DNA of 64,000 nucleotides from Paenibacillus sp. BIC5C1 (lineage in GTDB: Bacteria > Bacillota > Bacilli > Paenibacillales > Paenibacillaceae), in NCBI RefSeq assembly GCF_032399705.1, contig NZ_CP135922.1:3038001-3102000 (forward strand). The letters are read 5' to 3'. Each line of letters opens with the position of its first letter. Position 1 is the first letter of the stretch. A program made the translations under genes and the position numbers. The notes under the pieces are model-generated. The model saw only the letters and a program-made list of their open reading frames with translations. It was not told the DNA's origin and made no database searches. Positions 26,254-35,787 of this stretch are shown here, one piece after another.

Positions 26254-28000
26254 GGTTTGTCACCTCTCCCGGAGTATCTGAATTTAGTATCATTTTAGGC
26301 AAGGAAAGCGTGATCCGAGCGCCACTTTCGTCGTTTGCAAACGTAATATTTGCTTCATCTCGATATAACAACTCCAAACGTTGGATGGTATTCATAATGC
26401 CGATCCGGTTACCGCCAGTTTGTTCCAGCGCTTCTCCACGCATCAGAGCGTCAAGCACATCCGGGCTGAAGCCTGGTCCTGTATCCGAAATCTGGATGAG
26501 TACATGATCGCCATTTTCCTGTCGTTGTTCCGTCACGGACAAAGTAATACATAGTTCCCGGTCCCGAGAGACCCCATATTTGACTGCATTTTCGATGAAT
26601 GTCTGAATGACAAGTGGGGGCACGGCGATGCCCGTGATGACCTCAGGCTGTTCGATTCGATAGGAAAAAGCGTCGCGGTAACGCGACTTCTGGATGTCCA
26701 GGAACGTTCTCACATGTTCAATTTCATTCTCCAGAAGAACGAAATTCTCTCCACTCTGAAAGATATATCGGAAATATCGGGACGTAGCCATGGCCATGCT
26801 CTCAATTTCTTCGTACATCTGCATCTGTGCCATACTGTACATGCTCGTCAGACAATTCAGGAAAAAGTGGGGCTTAATCTGTAATTTCATATAATCCAAC
26901 CGTATTTTTTGTTTCTCCAATTCCTGCTCGTAGCGATCGATCTTGAACCGTTTAATCTGGCCCACCAGTTCCTTAAACTGTGCATTGACCTGCTCCAGTT
27001 CCATAATCCGGCTGCTCTTGAAGTCTGTCGCTTCGTCCCCTTCGTTAATACGCGCCAGGTTTTTGGAGAATCGCTGAATGGGAACAAGCAGATTTCTTCT
27101 GAAAAACATGATGATTGCGCTTAACGTGGAGGTCACGATCAGAAAAAGCAGCATAATGAGCAGCTGAGCGACCATGATTTTCTCGAATGCGCCAAACTTG
27201 ATGGCCATATGTACGCTGAATGCCGCATTGGAAAAGTCGCTGCTGACAATGTTATGAGACTGGAACAGATCGAGAAACGAATGTCTCTCTTCTGGTATGT
27301 GATCCCCGCCGGCAGGTCCGGAAAGTTGTACTCCATTCTCATCTACCAGAGAGGCGTACCCGTTGGCACCCAGATTAATCTGCTGGAGAGGGGCGATCAG
27401 TTCATCTGCGGATATCAAGGCAACAAGATAACGGTTGTAGTACGGCACAATATTGATAAGATAAGAAGTGCCATTCACGTGAATTGGTGTCCAATGGGAA
27501 TAGAACTTCTCATATACACCTTTATCACGGGTAAGCGTAATGATCTGCTTTTTAACTTCTGAATAATCCGAATAGGAGATACTTATTGGTGCGCAGTTGA
27601 GGAAATATTCACTATTCTCCAAATAATAAAAGAAATTGTATGACTGCCCGTAGTTTCGCTGTAGTTCGGCGAAGAGCAAATGTAGTTTCTCGTTGGCCTT
27701 CAGGAACGGAATACTGTTCACGCCATATGTATTCATGTTGTCGAGATTCTCGTCATTGGCCAGTGTCCACCCCATGAAATGGTTAATGTACGCAAAATCG
27801 TGATTAATGCGATTGATGTACAGATCGGCTGCATCCTGCAAGTATTGGGTGGATTGCTGTTTGACCATGGAGATGGAAGCAATGCTGATCACGAGATCCA
27901 AGATGAGCACGACAAAAGAAATGACGAACATCATGCGGATATAATGCCGGATGGGGTAGGGTTTGATGGTGTTCAGGTTTGCCATGGAACAATGCACCAC
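26234..28000 (-). CDS. YesM-type sensor histidine kinase (second system)
   Basis: Membrane sensor of 588 residues: helix at about 21-43, an extracellular Cache-like region, second helix near 280-303, HAMP, then the kinase box with the His in QIKPHFFLNCLTSM (the usual QPHFLYN is slightly changed) and ATPase motifs (FIENAVKYGV, ISDTGPGFSP). GTG at 28000 is given; an ATG at 27985 (MANLN) is an alternative start. Coupled to the response regulator gene and divergent from a permease-permease-binding protein operon. Confidence 0.92.
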   Translation of the reverse strand: MVHCSMANLNTIKPYPIRHYIRMMFVISFVVLILDLVISIASISMVKQQSTQYLQDAADLYINRINHDFAYINHFMGWTLANDENLDNMNTYGVNSIPFLKANEKLHLLFAELQRNYGQSYNFFYYLENSEYFLNCAPISISYSDYSEVKKQIITLTRDKGVYEKFYSHWTPIHVNGTSYLINIVPYYNRYLVALISADELIAPLQQINLGANGYASLVDENGVQLSGPAGGDHIPEERHSFLDLFQSHNIVSSDFSNAAFSVHMAIKFGAFEKIMVAQLLIMLLFLIVTSTLSAIIMFFRRNLLVPIQRFSKNLARINEGDEATDFKSSRIMELEQVNAQFKELVGQIKRFKIDRYEQELEKQKIRLDYMKLQIKPHFFLNCLTSMYSMAQMQMYEEIESMAMATSRYFRYIFQSGENFVLLENEIEHVRTFLDIQKSRYRDAFSYRIEQPEVITGIAVPPLVIQTFIENAVKYGVSRDRELCITLSVTEQRQENGDHVLIQISDTGPGFSPDVLDALMRGEALEQTGGNRIGIMNTIQRLELLYRDEANITFANDESGARITLSLPKMILNSDTPGEVTNHECIAG

Positions 28001-28320
28001 TTTCTTGATTGCTTGGTTATGAATACGCTTTAATATCTCAGGAATAGTATAAAACCTTTATCTAAAAAAAACATAAAGATTTGCATCTTTTGATTCGGAA
28101 GTCCGGATTACACACACGAAAGTCTGGATAACGATATGATTTTTGCTCGTAAGCATCTTGGTTACTTGTAAAGTTCATGGATGGAACTATAGAGGTCCGA
28201 ATAACGTCCTTAGCGGTCCGATAAACCCAATGTGAAGCAGTTTATACTGAAGCTATTCCAGAGATGACAGGTCCTACGGGAGAGCAGCATCAGTATATTT
28301 ACAGGAGGGAAGGAAGAACC
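28001..28320. promoter_or_regulatory. 320-bp divergent control region with four direct repeats
   Basis: Four similar 12-mers run in the same direction: AGTCCGGATTAC (28100-28111), AGTCTGGATAAC (28121-28132), GGTCCGAATAAC (28194-28205) and GGTCCGATAAAC (28215-28226). Members of each pair start exactly 21 bp apart, two helical turns. The last repeat covers the expected -35 position of a TATACT -10 box at 28243-28248 (the -35 itself, GATAAA, is poor). This is how an AraC-type activator site is expected to look. No gene is visible in the stretch. Confidence 0.75.
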
Positions 28321-29244
28321 ATGAGGACCAATCCACTTTATATTGGAAGAACGCTGGAGAGAATCAGGCGAAACTGGGGCCTTTACGTTTTGCTTTTTCC
28401 AGCGGTTCTGTTGACACTTTTATTTGCCTACAAGCCGATGTACGGCGTATTAATCGCCTTTAAGGACTATAGTCCGGCGCTTGGGATCGGAGACAGCCCT
28501 TGGGCTGGATTCAAATACTTTGAGAAATTCTTCAAATCCTATCAATTCACCAACACGATACGTAACACACTTGTGATCAGTCTGTACAGCTTGGCTACTT
28601 TTCCGATCCCAATTATGCTTGCATTACTGGTAAACCAGATGAGAGCAGGAAGGTTCAAGAGGTTTTTTCAGACAGTCTCCTATATGCCTCACTTTATCTC
28701 AACGGTAGTTATGGTCGGGTTGATGCTGATCCTGTTCTCGCCAAGTACAGGACTTGTTGGTAATATGTATCAGCTGTTTGGAGCACAAGCACCGGACTTA
28801 ATGGGTTCATCAGCTCTGTTCAGCAGTGTGTATGTATGGTCTGACGTGTGGCAGCATGTCGGTTGGGACAGCATTATCTACATTGCCGCACTGTCTGCCG
28901 TAGACCCAAGCCTCTATGAAGCGGCCAAAGTTGATGGGGCAAGTCGATGGCACAAGGTTCGTTATATCGATATACCGATGCTGCTGCCGACTGCTATTAC
29001 GCTGCTTATTCTGCGGGTAGGCGGATTACTCGGAGTAGGATTTGAGAAGGTTTATCTGATGCAAAACGACTTGAACATTCTCTCAAGTGAAATTCTGTCC
29101 ACTTATGTATACAAAATCGGGTTACTGAGCAGCCAATACAGCTTCTCCTCAGCGATAAACCTGTTTAATACCGTCATTAATTTCATTTTGCTTATTCTGG
29201 TCAATCAGTTGTCCAAGAAATACAGTGAAAACAGTCTATGGTAG
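28321..29244 (+). CDS. sugar ABC importer permease, LplB-type (second importer)
   Basis: About 307 residues and six helices. Starts PAVLLTLLFAYKPMYGVLIAFKDYSPALG after a short cytoplasmic tail; EAA loop EAAKVDGASRWHKVRYIDIPML. The frame is open from 28264, but GGAGGGAAGGA stands just before ATG 28321. Operon with the next two genes and divergent from the YesMN pair. No glycosidase is attached, so the sugar is unknown. Confidence 0.92.
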   Translation: MRTNPLYIGRTLERIRRNWGLYVLLFPAVLLTLLFAYKPMYGVLIAFKDYSPALGIGDSPWAGFKYFEKFFKSYQFTNTIRNTLVISLYSLATFPIPIMLALLVNQMRAGRFKRFFQTVSYMPHFISTVVMVGLMLILFSPSTGLVGNMYQLFGAQAPDLMGSSALFSSVYVWSDVWQHVGWDSIIYIAALSAVDPSLYEAAKVDGASRWHKVRYIDIPMLLPTAITLLILRVGGLLGVGFEKVYLMQNDLNILSSEILSTYVYKIGLLSSQYSFSSAINLFNTVINFILLILVNQLSKKYSENSLW

Positions 29245-29260
29245 GGGGGAGACAAACAAG

Positions 29261-30181
29261 ATGAGTGTTATGGAACCGGCAGCAATGACCAGAACTCCCC
29301 GTACAAAACGTCGATCACGTGTTACGGTTGCAGAAGTTGTGCTGTATGCCTTTGCTGTTCTTTTTCTAATTGCTATCATTTATCCGATCTATTTTATTGT
29401 CATCGCCTCGTTCAGTGATCCTTCATCTGTGGCTAACGGACAGGTGTGGGTTTTCCCTAAAGGTTTTACGCTGGAAGGGTATAGGGAACTGCTGCGACAC
29501 GAGAACATCTGGATTGGATATCGAAATACCATTCTATACACGGTGGTAGGAACGCTCTTCGGGCTTGTTGTTAATATTTCGGCGGCCTATGCCTTATCGA
29601 GAAAAGATCTGGTCGGACGCAAATTTTTCTCGCTGTTCTTTATATTCACGATGTTCTTCAGCGGGGGATTGATCCCAACTTTTCTGACGATTCGCGACTT
29701 CCATCTGTACAACACGTTCCTCGTAATGGTGCTCCCGTTCTCCGTGGTCGTGTTCGACATGATCGTTGCCCGGACATTTTTCCAGACCAGCATTCCGGGA
29801 GACTTATGGGAAGCGGCCCAGATCGATGGCTGTGGTAACTTGCGGTATTTCGTACTGATCGTATTACCGTTGTCCAAAGCAATCATCGCAGTCCTCGGAC
29901 TATGGATTGCAGTAGGGTATTGGAACTCCTATTTTAACGCCCTGATTTATCTGAAAGACCCGAATCTGTATCCGCTGCAATTGATTCTGCGCAATATACT
30001 CATCACAAATCAGATGCAGTCCGGCATGGGCACAGGCGAAGCAGCACAAGTAGCCCTGCGTCTTGCCAATTTGATGAGATATTCCGTTATTATTATCGCT
30101 ACAATTCCAATCATGTGTGTGTATCCGTTCATCCAAAAGTATTTCAATCAGGGGGTGATGATCGGCGCAGTGAAGGAGTAA
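29261..30181 (+). CDS. sugar ABC importer permease, LplC-type (second importer)
   Basis: About 306 residues. EAA loop EAAQIDGCGNLRYFVLIVLPLSK (a Cys replaces the usual Ala) and C-terminal YFNQGVMIGAVKE. The frame opens at 29225 inside the previous gene, but a run of G residues (GGGGGGAGA) precedes ATG 29261. Third gene of the operon follows after about 40 bp. Confidence 0.92.
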   Translation: MSVMEPAAMTRTPRTKRRSRVTVAEVVLYAFAVLFLIAIIYPIYFIVIASFSDPSSVANGQVWVFPKGFTLEGYRELLRHENIWIGYRNTILYTVVGTLFGLVVNISAAYALSRKDLVGRKFFSLFFIFTMFFSGGLIPTFLTIRDFHLYNTFLVMVLPFSVVVFDMIVARTFFQTSIPGDLWEAAQIDGCGNLRYFVLIVLPLSKAIIAVLGLWIAVGYWNSYFNALIYLKDPNLYPLQLILRNILITNQMQSGMGTGEAAQVALRLANLMRYSVIIIATIPIMCVYPFIQKYFNQGVMIGAVKE

Positions 30182-30220
30182 GTCAGGTTGAATTTCATTA
30201 CGAATCGAGGGGGTTCCCAA

Positions 30221-31834
30221 ATGGGGAAAAAGATAGGCAAGAAGTTATTTACCAAAATGAGCAGCGTGCTTCTCGCGTCGGTCATGTTGGTCAGTGTTGT
30301 TGGTTGTAGTAGCGGGAATGGTAGTGATCCTGCCGAAACTACAGTATCAAGCGATTTTAATCAGGAAGGACTGCCTATTGTCAATAAACCGGTCACACTT
30401 AAGGTGCTGACGGTTCGTTGGGGGAATATGGGCGACACCTTTACTCAGAATCAATGGCTCAAGGATTTGGAAAAGGATTCCAATGTAAAAATTGAGTGGC
30501 AGGTCATGTCCTCCAATGACTGGGGTGAACAGAAATCCATTATGCTTGCCAGTGGTACGCTCCCGGATATTATCTTGGGTGACCAGGTGTTCAGCGACTC
30601 CGACATTGTTAACAACCTGAGCTATTTCCGTCCACTGGATGAGTACATTGACTCGTATATGCCCAACTTGAAGGCGGCTATGCAAGAGACGCCAGACATG
30701 AAGAAAATCAGCACGTTCCCTGATGGCAAAATCTATTCCATGCCAACAAGACTGCCTGCCCGTCCGAAGAGCCGGAATCAGCCTGTAATCAATAAGGCTT
30801 GGCTTGATAAGCTGGGGCTGAAAGCACCAACGACTACGGAAGAATTGTATCAGGTGTTGAAAGCGTTTAAGGAAAAAGATCCGAACGGAAATGGAAAACA
30901 GGATGAGATTCCGTACACGGAAACGGGGCTGAATGTGGACTTCCTGAATCCATTCGGAATTACTGACATTAATGCCAGCAGTATGATTGTGCAGGACGGT
31001 AAACCGGTCTTCTTCCCAACGACCGATGCCTATAAAGAAGCTCTTATTTATACACACAAGCTGTATTCAGAAGGTCTGATTGATCAGGAACTGTTTACAC
31101 AAGACAATACAATGACATCAGCCAAATGGCAAAATGCAGACATTCCAATCGTCGGCTTTAGCAACCAATGGACGCCTGATGCCGTGTTTGGCAAGTGGAG
31201 CGACCAATATGAAGCGATTGCACCTATTGCCGGACCTGATGGCAAACGCTATCAGCCAGGGGATCCTGGCGGCATGAATCTGGCCCGTAATGAACTGCTC
31301 ATTACAAGTTCATGTACTGTTCCTGAAGTAGCCGCACGCTGGGCAGATCAGTTCTATTCCAACGAAGCCAGCATTCAGAATTTCTGGGGTGCGATCGGAA
31401 CTGTAATTGAGAAAAATGATGATGGCACATACACGTTGATGGACCCGCCGGCAGGCACCAGCGCCGATGCTTGGTACTGGGATCAATCCTTGCGTGATTT
31501 CGGACCCAAATATGTAAGCCCTTCCTTTGAAGAGAAAATTAAGCTTAATCCGAAGGCTGGTGACGGACTCAAGCTGGAAATCGATCAGTTGGGAAGTGCC
31601 GATGTAACGACACCTTATCCGAAGGTTATGTACAATGCAGAAGAGTTCCAAGAGCTGCCAACATTAACGACGGATATTGACGGTTATGTAGCAACGATGC
31701 GTGCCCAGTGGGTAACCAAAGGCGGCATCGAGGAGGGCTGGGATGCTTATATCAAAAAGTTGAATGATATGGGACTTGAACAGTTACTGACCATCCGTAA
31801 TAATGCCTTCGAACGTTATATGAACGTCAAATAG
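30221..31834 (+). CDS. lipoprotein sugar-binding protein (second importer)
   Basis: About 537 residues, lipid-anchored outside: basic N-terminus, hydrophobic core and lipobox SVVGCSS with Cys29 as the anchor. The mature part has the family segments IMLASGTLPDIILGD and DPNGNGKQDEIPYT. ATG at 30221 follows GAGGGGGTTCCC and replaces the upstream 30188 start. Strong terminator after it closes the operon. Confidence 0.9.
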   Translation: MGKKIGKKLFTKMSSVLLASVMLVSVVGCSSGNGSDPAETTVSSDFNQEGLPIVNKPVTLKVLTVRWGNMGDTFTQNQWLKDLEKDSNVKIEWQVMSSNDWGEQKSIMLASGTLPDIILGDQVFSDSDIVNNLSYFRPLDEYIDSYMPNLKAAMQETPDMKKISTFPDGKIYSMPTRLPARPKSRNQPVINKAWLDKLGLKAPTTTEELYQVLKAFKEKDPNGNGKQDEIPYTETGLNVDFLNPFGITDINASSMIVQDGKPVFFPTTDAYKEALIYTHKLYSEGLIDQELFTQDNTMTSAKWQNADIPIVGFSNQWTPDAVFGKWSDQYEAIAPIAGPDGKRYQPGDPGGMNLARNELLITSSCTVPEVAARWADQFYSNEASIQNFWGAIGTVIEKNDDGTYTLMDPPAGTSADAWYWDQSLRDFGPKYVSPSFEEKIKLNPKAGDGLKLEIDQLGSADVTTPYPKVMYNAEEFQELPTLTTDIDGYVATMRAQWVTKGGIEEGWDAYIKKLNDMGLEQLLTIRNNAFERYMNVK

Positions 31835-31871
31835 AGTGGAGTTCAGTCACATAATTCATTGAATAAATAAC

Positions 31872-31912
31872 AAACAGGTGCGCTTCCTTATTGAAGGAGG
31901 GCACCTGTTTGT
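31872..31912. terminator. terminator shared by importer operon and small hypothetical gene
   Basis: AAACAGGTGC and GCACCTGTTT, with an inner TTCCTT/AAGGA stem, form a long hairpin between two convergent genes; AAACA before and TTTGTT after allow use both ways. Confidence 0.8.
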
Positions 31913-31916
31913 TCGC

Positions 31917-32189
31917 TTATGATCTGCGTTTCAACAATAAAACACCACTGATGCTCGATGTTTTTTTGCTGTAGACCACTTTAAAACCAATATCATTGTC
32001 CAGCAAACAGTTTAAGGCATTAATCAGCAATGCACCACGCACCAGTGTGAAGGTACAAGGGGACGTGTTCCCAATCACACGTACACTTCTGATTCGGCGT
32101 GCAGAACCGGGAACGAGCGGATTTCTGGACCAATAGATCAGTACCAAATCCGGTTGTGGAACAGCTTTTACACTAGCCATCCTCATCAT
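31917..32189 (-). CDS. small hypothetical protein
   Basis: I do not recognise this 90-residue protein. It has no signal peptide, is slightly basic, ends in KRRS and reads like a small beta-rich domain (DLVLIYWSRN, IRSVRVIGN, DIGFKVVYSKK, ISGVLLLKR). Starts at 32189, 32186 or 32180 are possible; none has an ideal ribosome site. Position beside a convergent terminator and lack of a better frame support it as a real gene. Confidence 0.55.
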   Translation of the reverse strand: MMRMASVKAVPQPDLVLIYWSRNPLVPGSARRIRSVRVIGNTSPCTFTLVRGALLINALNCLLDNDIGFKVVYSKKTSSISGVLLLKRRS

Positions 32190-32412
32190 CTCTTTTCTAT
32201 TAGATTCTTTATAGTAAATGAAAAGCAGATTCAGAAGGTGCTAGACAGAAGACGCGATATTTAATAAATGGACAATCACCAGAGATGCCTCATGGCAAAG
32301 CTCATGCAATTCGTATTTGTAGTCACACACGGGATTTGCATCAAAGTATGGTATACCGGGCAATCATAAGTGTTCTTCCAGTCCCATACATATAATGCTG
32401 GAGGTGATTGGA

Positions 32413-34449
32413 ATGAGCAAGGAACCCATGGATGAGAACAAAAAGATAGAGCAGCGAAATGCCTTTCTTCGGGATAATAACGGCAAAGAAATGTCCTCCA
32501 ACGAAGGGATTAAAATATCGGATGACAGCAACTCGCTAAAAGCTGGGGATCGCGGGCCCACGCTGCTTGAAGATTTTCTGATGCGTGAGAAACTGTCTCA
32601 CTTTGATCGGGAACGCATTCCGGAGAGAGTTGTGCATGCACGGGGATATGGAGCCTACGGTGAATTTGAGTTATATGAGTCACTTGAAGAGTTAACAATG
32701 GCTCATTTTCTTCAGGATCCCGGTGTGAAAACACCGCTATTTGTTCGTTTTTCCGAGGTAGCAGGCTCCAAAGGAGTGAACGAAACGAATCGGGATGTGC
32801 GTGGGTTTTCAGTAAAGTTTTATACCGATGAAGGCAATTTTGATCTGGTCGGGAACAATATTCCGATCTTCTTCATTCAGGATGGGATCAAGTTTCCTGA
32901 TCTGATTCATGCCTTGAAGCCGGAACCTAATAATGAAATTCCACAAGGCTCCACTGCGCACGATACTTTCTGGGATTTTATTGCAAATAATCAGGAGTCG
33001 GCAGCGATGGTCATGTGGATTATGTCGGATCGCACAATACCGCGAAGCTTTCGAATGATGCAGGGATTTGGAGTACATACCTTCAGGCTGGTGAACAAAG
33101 AAGGTAAATCCAGATTCGTGAAATTTCATTGGCGGCCGGTACTTGGTATGCATTCTTTTGTGTGGGATGAGGCGCAGAAGCTGGGCGGAGCGGACCCCGA
33201 CTTTCATCGCAGGGACCTGTGGGAGAATATCAATGCAGGTAACTTTGCTGAGTTCGAACTTGGAATACAGGTGCTGGAGGAAGCGGATGAGTTCAAGTTT
33301 GATTTTGATATTTTGGATGCAACGAAATTATGGCCAGAAGAAGACATTCCGGTACGAATCATTGGCAAAATGACGATTAACCAAAATGTCGAGAATGTAT
33401 TTGCGGAAACGGAACAGTCGGCTTTCCATCCTGGCAACATTGTACGTGGTATTGATTTCAGTAATGATCCACTGCTTCAAGGCCGGCTATTCTCGTATAC
33501 GGATACACAATTGGCAAGGGTGGGCACGAATTATCAGGAATTGCCGATTAATCGTCCCGTGTGCCCTGTACATAACAACCAGAGAGACGGAGCTTCCCGT
33601 TACACCATTGATCGGGGAAGAGTCGCCTACCACGAAAACTCTCTTGCCAACAATTCTCCTTATACTGTTCCCGGTGCCAAAGGAGGCTTTGTAACCTATC
33701 CTTCCACCGTGCAAGGTCTTAAGGAACGGAAAACAGCACCCAGCTTCCTGGATCATTTCTCGCAAGCACGTTTATTCAGGAACAGCATGACAGACGTGGA
33801 AAGGAGTCATATCATTCAGGCACTCACGTTTGAGCTCGGAAAGGTAAAGGATGTTTCGATTCGTCAACAGGTCGTTGATATGTTAGGAAATATCAGCTCA
33901 GAGCTGGCGAACATTCTGGCCCGCGAACTTGGAGTCGCTGTACCGAACGTGCTTGAATCCACAGTGACAAAAATCTCCCCTGCGTTAAGTATGTCCAATA
34001 CCGTGTTTTCTCCCAAAACGCTACGCGTCGGGGTGATTGTCGGTGAAGGATTCGATGGTCCGAGCACACAATACATTTTGGATGAGCTTAAGAGCGCGGG
34101 ACTACGTCCAGTCATTGTTCATGAAAGACAAGGTGTGGTCCATGGAACGGGTGGTGTGGGGTTGAAGGTGGACGACAGTTTTTTGACCGGGTCACCTTTG
34201 GTATATGATGGGTTATTCATTGTTGGAGGACAGAAGGAAGATGATTATTTTCAAAAATACACCCGGTCCTATGCCATTGAAACATACAATCATTTTAAAC
34301 CGATAGGAGCTACACCGGTGGGGGCAGTACTGATTCAGCCAGTCGGCATTATCGGCAAACCTGGTGTCATTGTTGAGCAGCAACCTGCGGCTTTTGCAGA
34401 TCAATTCATTCAAGCAATGACCCAACAACGCTTCTGGAATCGAACGTAG
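32413..34449 (+). CDS. large-subunit (clade 2) heme catalase with GATase-like C-terminal domain
   Basis: Hydrogen-peroxide-dismutating enzyme of about 678 residues, the size of KatE/HPII-type catalases. Heme-side His is His76 in RVVHARG, the active-site Asn in DLVGNNIPIFF, and the proximal Tyr in RLFSYTDTQLARVGTNY. From about residue 525 comes the flavodoxin/GATase-like domain (LRVGVIVGEGFDGPSTQYIL) typical of clade 2. Cytoplasmic. The frame opens at 32395 but GGAGGTGAT precedes ATG 32413. Stand-alone gene, often stationary-phase or spore linked in relatives; no regulator box was recognised. Confidence 0.95.
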   Translation: MSKEPMDENKKIEQRNAFLRDNNGKEMSSNEGIKISDDSNSLKAGDRGPTLLEDFLMREKLSHFDRERIPERVVHARGYGAYGEFELYESLEELTMAHFLQDPGVKTPLFVRFSEVAGSKGVNETNRDVRGFSVKFYTDEGNFDLVGNNIPIFFIQDGIKFPDLIHALKPEPNNEIPQGSTAHDTFWDFIANNQESAAMVMWIMSDRTIPRSFRMMQGFGVHTFRLVNKEGKSRFVKFHWRPVLGMHSFVWDEAQKLGGADPDFHRRDLWENINAGNFAEFELGIQVLEEADEFKFDFDILDATKLWPEEDIPVRIIGKMTINQNVENVFAETEQSAFHPGNIVRGIDFSNDPLLQGRLFSYTDTQLARVGTNYQELPINRPVCPVHNNQRDGASRYTIDRGRVAYHENSLANNSPYTVPGAKGGFVTYPSTVQGLKERKTAPSFLDHFSQARLFRNSMTDVERSHIIQALTFELGKVKDVSIRQQVVDMLGNISSELANILARELGVAVPNVLESTVTKISPALSMSNTVFSPKTLRVGVIVGEGFDGPSTQYILDELKSAGLRPVIVHERQGVVHGTGGVGLKVDDSFLTGSPLVYDGLFIVGGQKEDDYFQKYTRSYAIETYNHFKPIGATPVGAVLIQPVGIIGKPGVIVEQQPAAFADQFIQAMTQQRFWNRT

Positions 34450-34485
34450 CAGGCAGGGTGCCTTCAAACAAGCGGATCTCAAATA

Positions 34486-34527
34486 AAAAGAAAAGGACCT
34501 CACTAGAGATCCTTTTTCTTTTTTTCT
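34486..34527 (+). terminator. terminator after catalase gene
   Basis: AAAAGAAAAGGA pairs with TCCTTTTTCTTTT around CCTCACTAGAGA, with further T residues behind. Confidence 0.8.
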
Positions 34528-34584
34528 TGTGCCTGAAAAAATAAGAGCGCTATTTCCCTAATTTGCTTCAATTGATTATTGCCC

Positions 34585-34713
34585 TTACTTATTGGTGCTA
34601 TGCTGTTTCGCCGGCAGTTTATCCGTTGGTGTACCTTTACCATTGTTTTTGTTATGCCGTGCCTTTTCGGCGTTCTCATTCACTTTTTTTACAAAATCAT
34701 GGGTGCTCTCCAT
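34585..34713 (-). CDS. DUF4023 family small protein
   Basis: A 42-residue, very hydrophilic protein translated from ATG at 34713 (MESTHDFVKKVNENAEKARH...) and ending LPAKQHSTNK. The STHDFV start and the LPxKQHSTNK end are the pattern I know from the small DUF4023 proteins of Bacillus and Paenibacillus, function unknown. An AAGGAGGT ribosome site stands about 12 bases upstream on the minus strand. The plus-strand frame over the same bases looks like a shadow. Confidence 0.8.
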   Translation of the reverse strand: MESTHDFVKKVNENAEKARHNKNNGKGTPTDKLPAKQHSTNK

Positions 34714-34920
34714 GTTTAAGCAAACCTCCTTCAAAAAATCAAAATGTGCAGCCTGAATCTTAATATAACCATTGGGAGGTCATTATATTTGGATGCTCCA
34801 CTCTGACCGTAATATCATTACGATTAGAAAGAAACGACGGTGGGATAAACTGGACATGGGAAGTTCAGGCGTCTAAACTGTATAGAACGATACAAAAGAA
34901 AAAGGAGCCCGAATCGAACC

Positions 34921-35679
34921 ATGTTGCAGAAATTCGGTTTTACACAATATGAAAGTCAGGTATATGAGGCCATATTTGCACAGGATGCACCGCTCGATGC
35001 CACATCCATTGTTAATTACTCCAATGTACCCAAGGCCAAGATATATGAAGTGCTTAATCGGCTTATTGATAAGGGTACCGTCCTAACAACCATGCATGGA
35101 AAGAAAAAATTGTATATGGCAGTTGATCTTCAGTCCATTATCCTCAAAATAAGGGCTGACTTTGAGAAGGATATTGAGGAATTAAAGACATATAAAATCA
35201 AACGTACATTCACAGATGAACATATCTGGACATTGAAGGATGCATCATCCATTGCATCAAATATTGAACAGCTTATTGAGGAAGCGGATTCATCTATCCT
35301 TTTTCTGGCCTGGAACGAGCAAATGGAAAAGTACAGGGAGCTTCTGGAGCAAAAAGAAGCTGAAGGTGTACATGTAGAGGTCCTGGCTGTAGGAGGAATG
35401 CAAACTTCTCTAGCCCATAAATATTCGTTAATACCTATGCTTGAGGATAGTAATCTTGAGCCCTCGCAGCTAATCATTGTTGACCATGGTTATCTTTTGT
35501 TTGCAGGAATCGAACATGATTCCTGGAAGGCTATCAAGACAACGTCCAAACCAATTGTTAAAGCAATGACGGATTATTTCTATCATGACGTCGCTCTTAC
35601 TCAAATCACCAAAAAATATGGTGACCAGCTGCTTCAAGATGAAGAAATTGCACGTCTGCTGGCACGATTAATTTATTAA
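34921..35679 (+). CDS. TrmB family transcriptional regulator
   Basis: A 252-residue regulator with an N-terminal winged helix (residues 1-70; FGFTQYESQVYEAIF, VPKAKIYEVLNRLIDKGTV), a short coiled coil (about 80-100) and a phospholipase-D-like ligand domain (SSILFLAWNEQMEKYRELLE). Members sense sugars in other bacteria. ATG at 34921; the AAAGGAG site is somewhat far (13 bases), so a TTG at 34924 is not excluded. Next gene is a co-oriented MFS exporter beyond a terminator; control of that gene is a guess. Confidence 0.87.
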   Translation: MLQKFGFTQYESQVYEAIFAQDAPLDATSIVNYSNVPKAKIYEVLNRLIDKGTVLTTMHGKKKLYMAVDLQSIILKIRADFEKDIEELKTYKIKRTFTDEHIWTLKDASSIASNIEQLIEEADSSILFLAWNEQMEKYRELLEQKEAEGVHVEVLAVGGMQTSLAHKYSLIPMLEDSNLEPSQLIIVDHGYLLFAGIEHDSWKAIKTTSKPIVKAMTDYFYHDVALTQITKKYGDQLLQDEEIARLLARLIY

Positions 35680-35689
35680 TATGATGATT

Positions 35690-35726
35690 CCAAAGCTATT
35701 CTTTCTGTTGAGAATAGCTTTTTTGT
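35690..35726 (+). terminator. terminator after TrmB gene
   Basis: AAAGCTATTCT and AGAATAGCTTTTTT around an eight-base loop, T-run present. Confidence 0.8.
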
Positions 35727-35787
35727 ATTGAAATCTTCTCTTGATTAAGTTACTATCGTAGTTGTAACTTTCGAGGGGGATTCAAAA

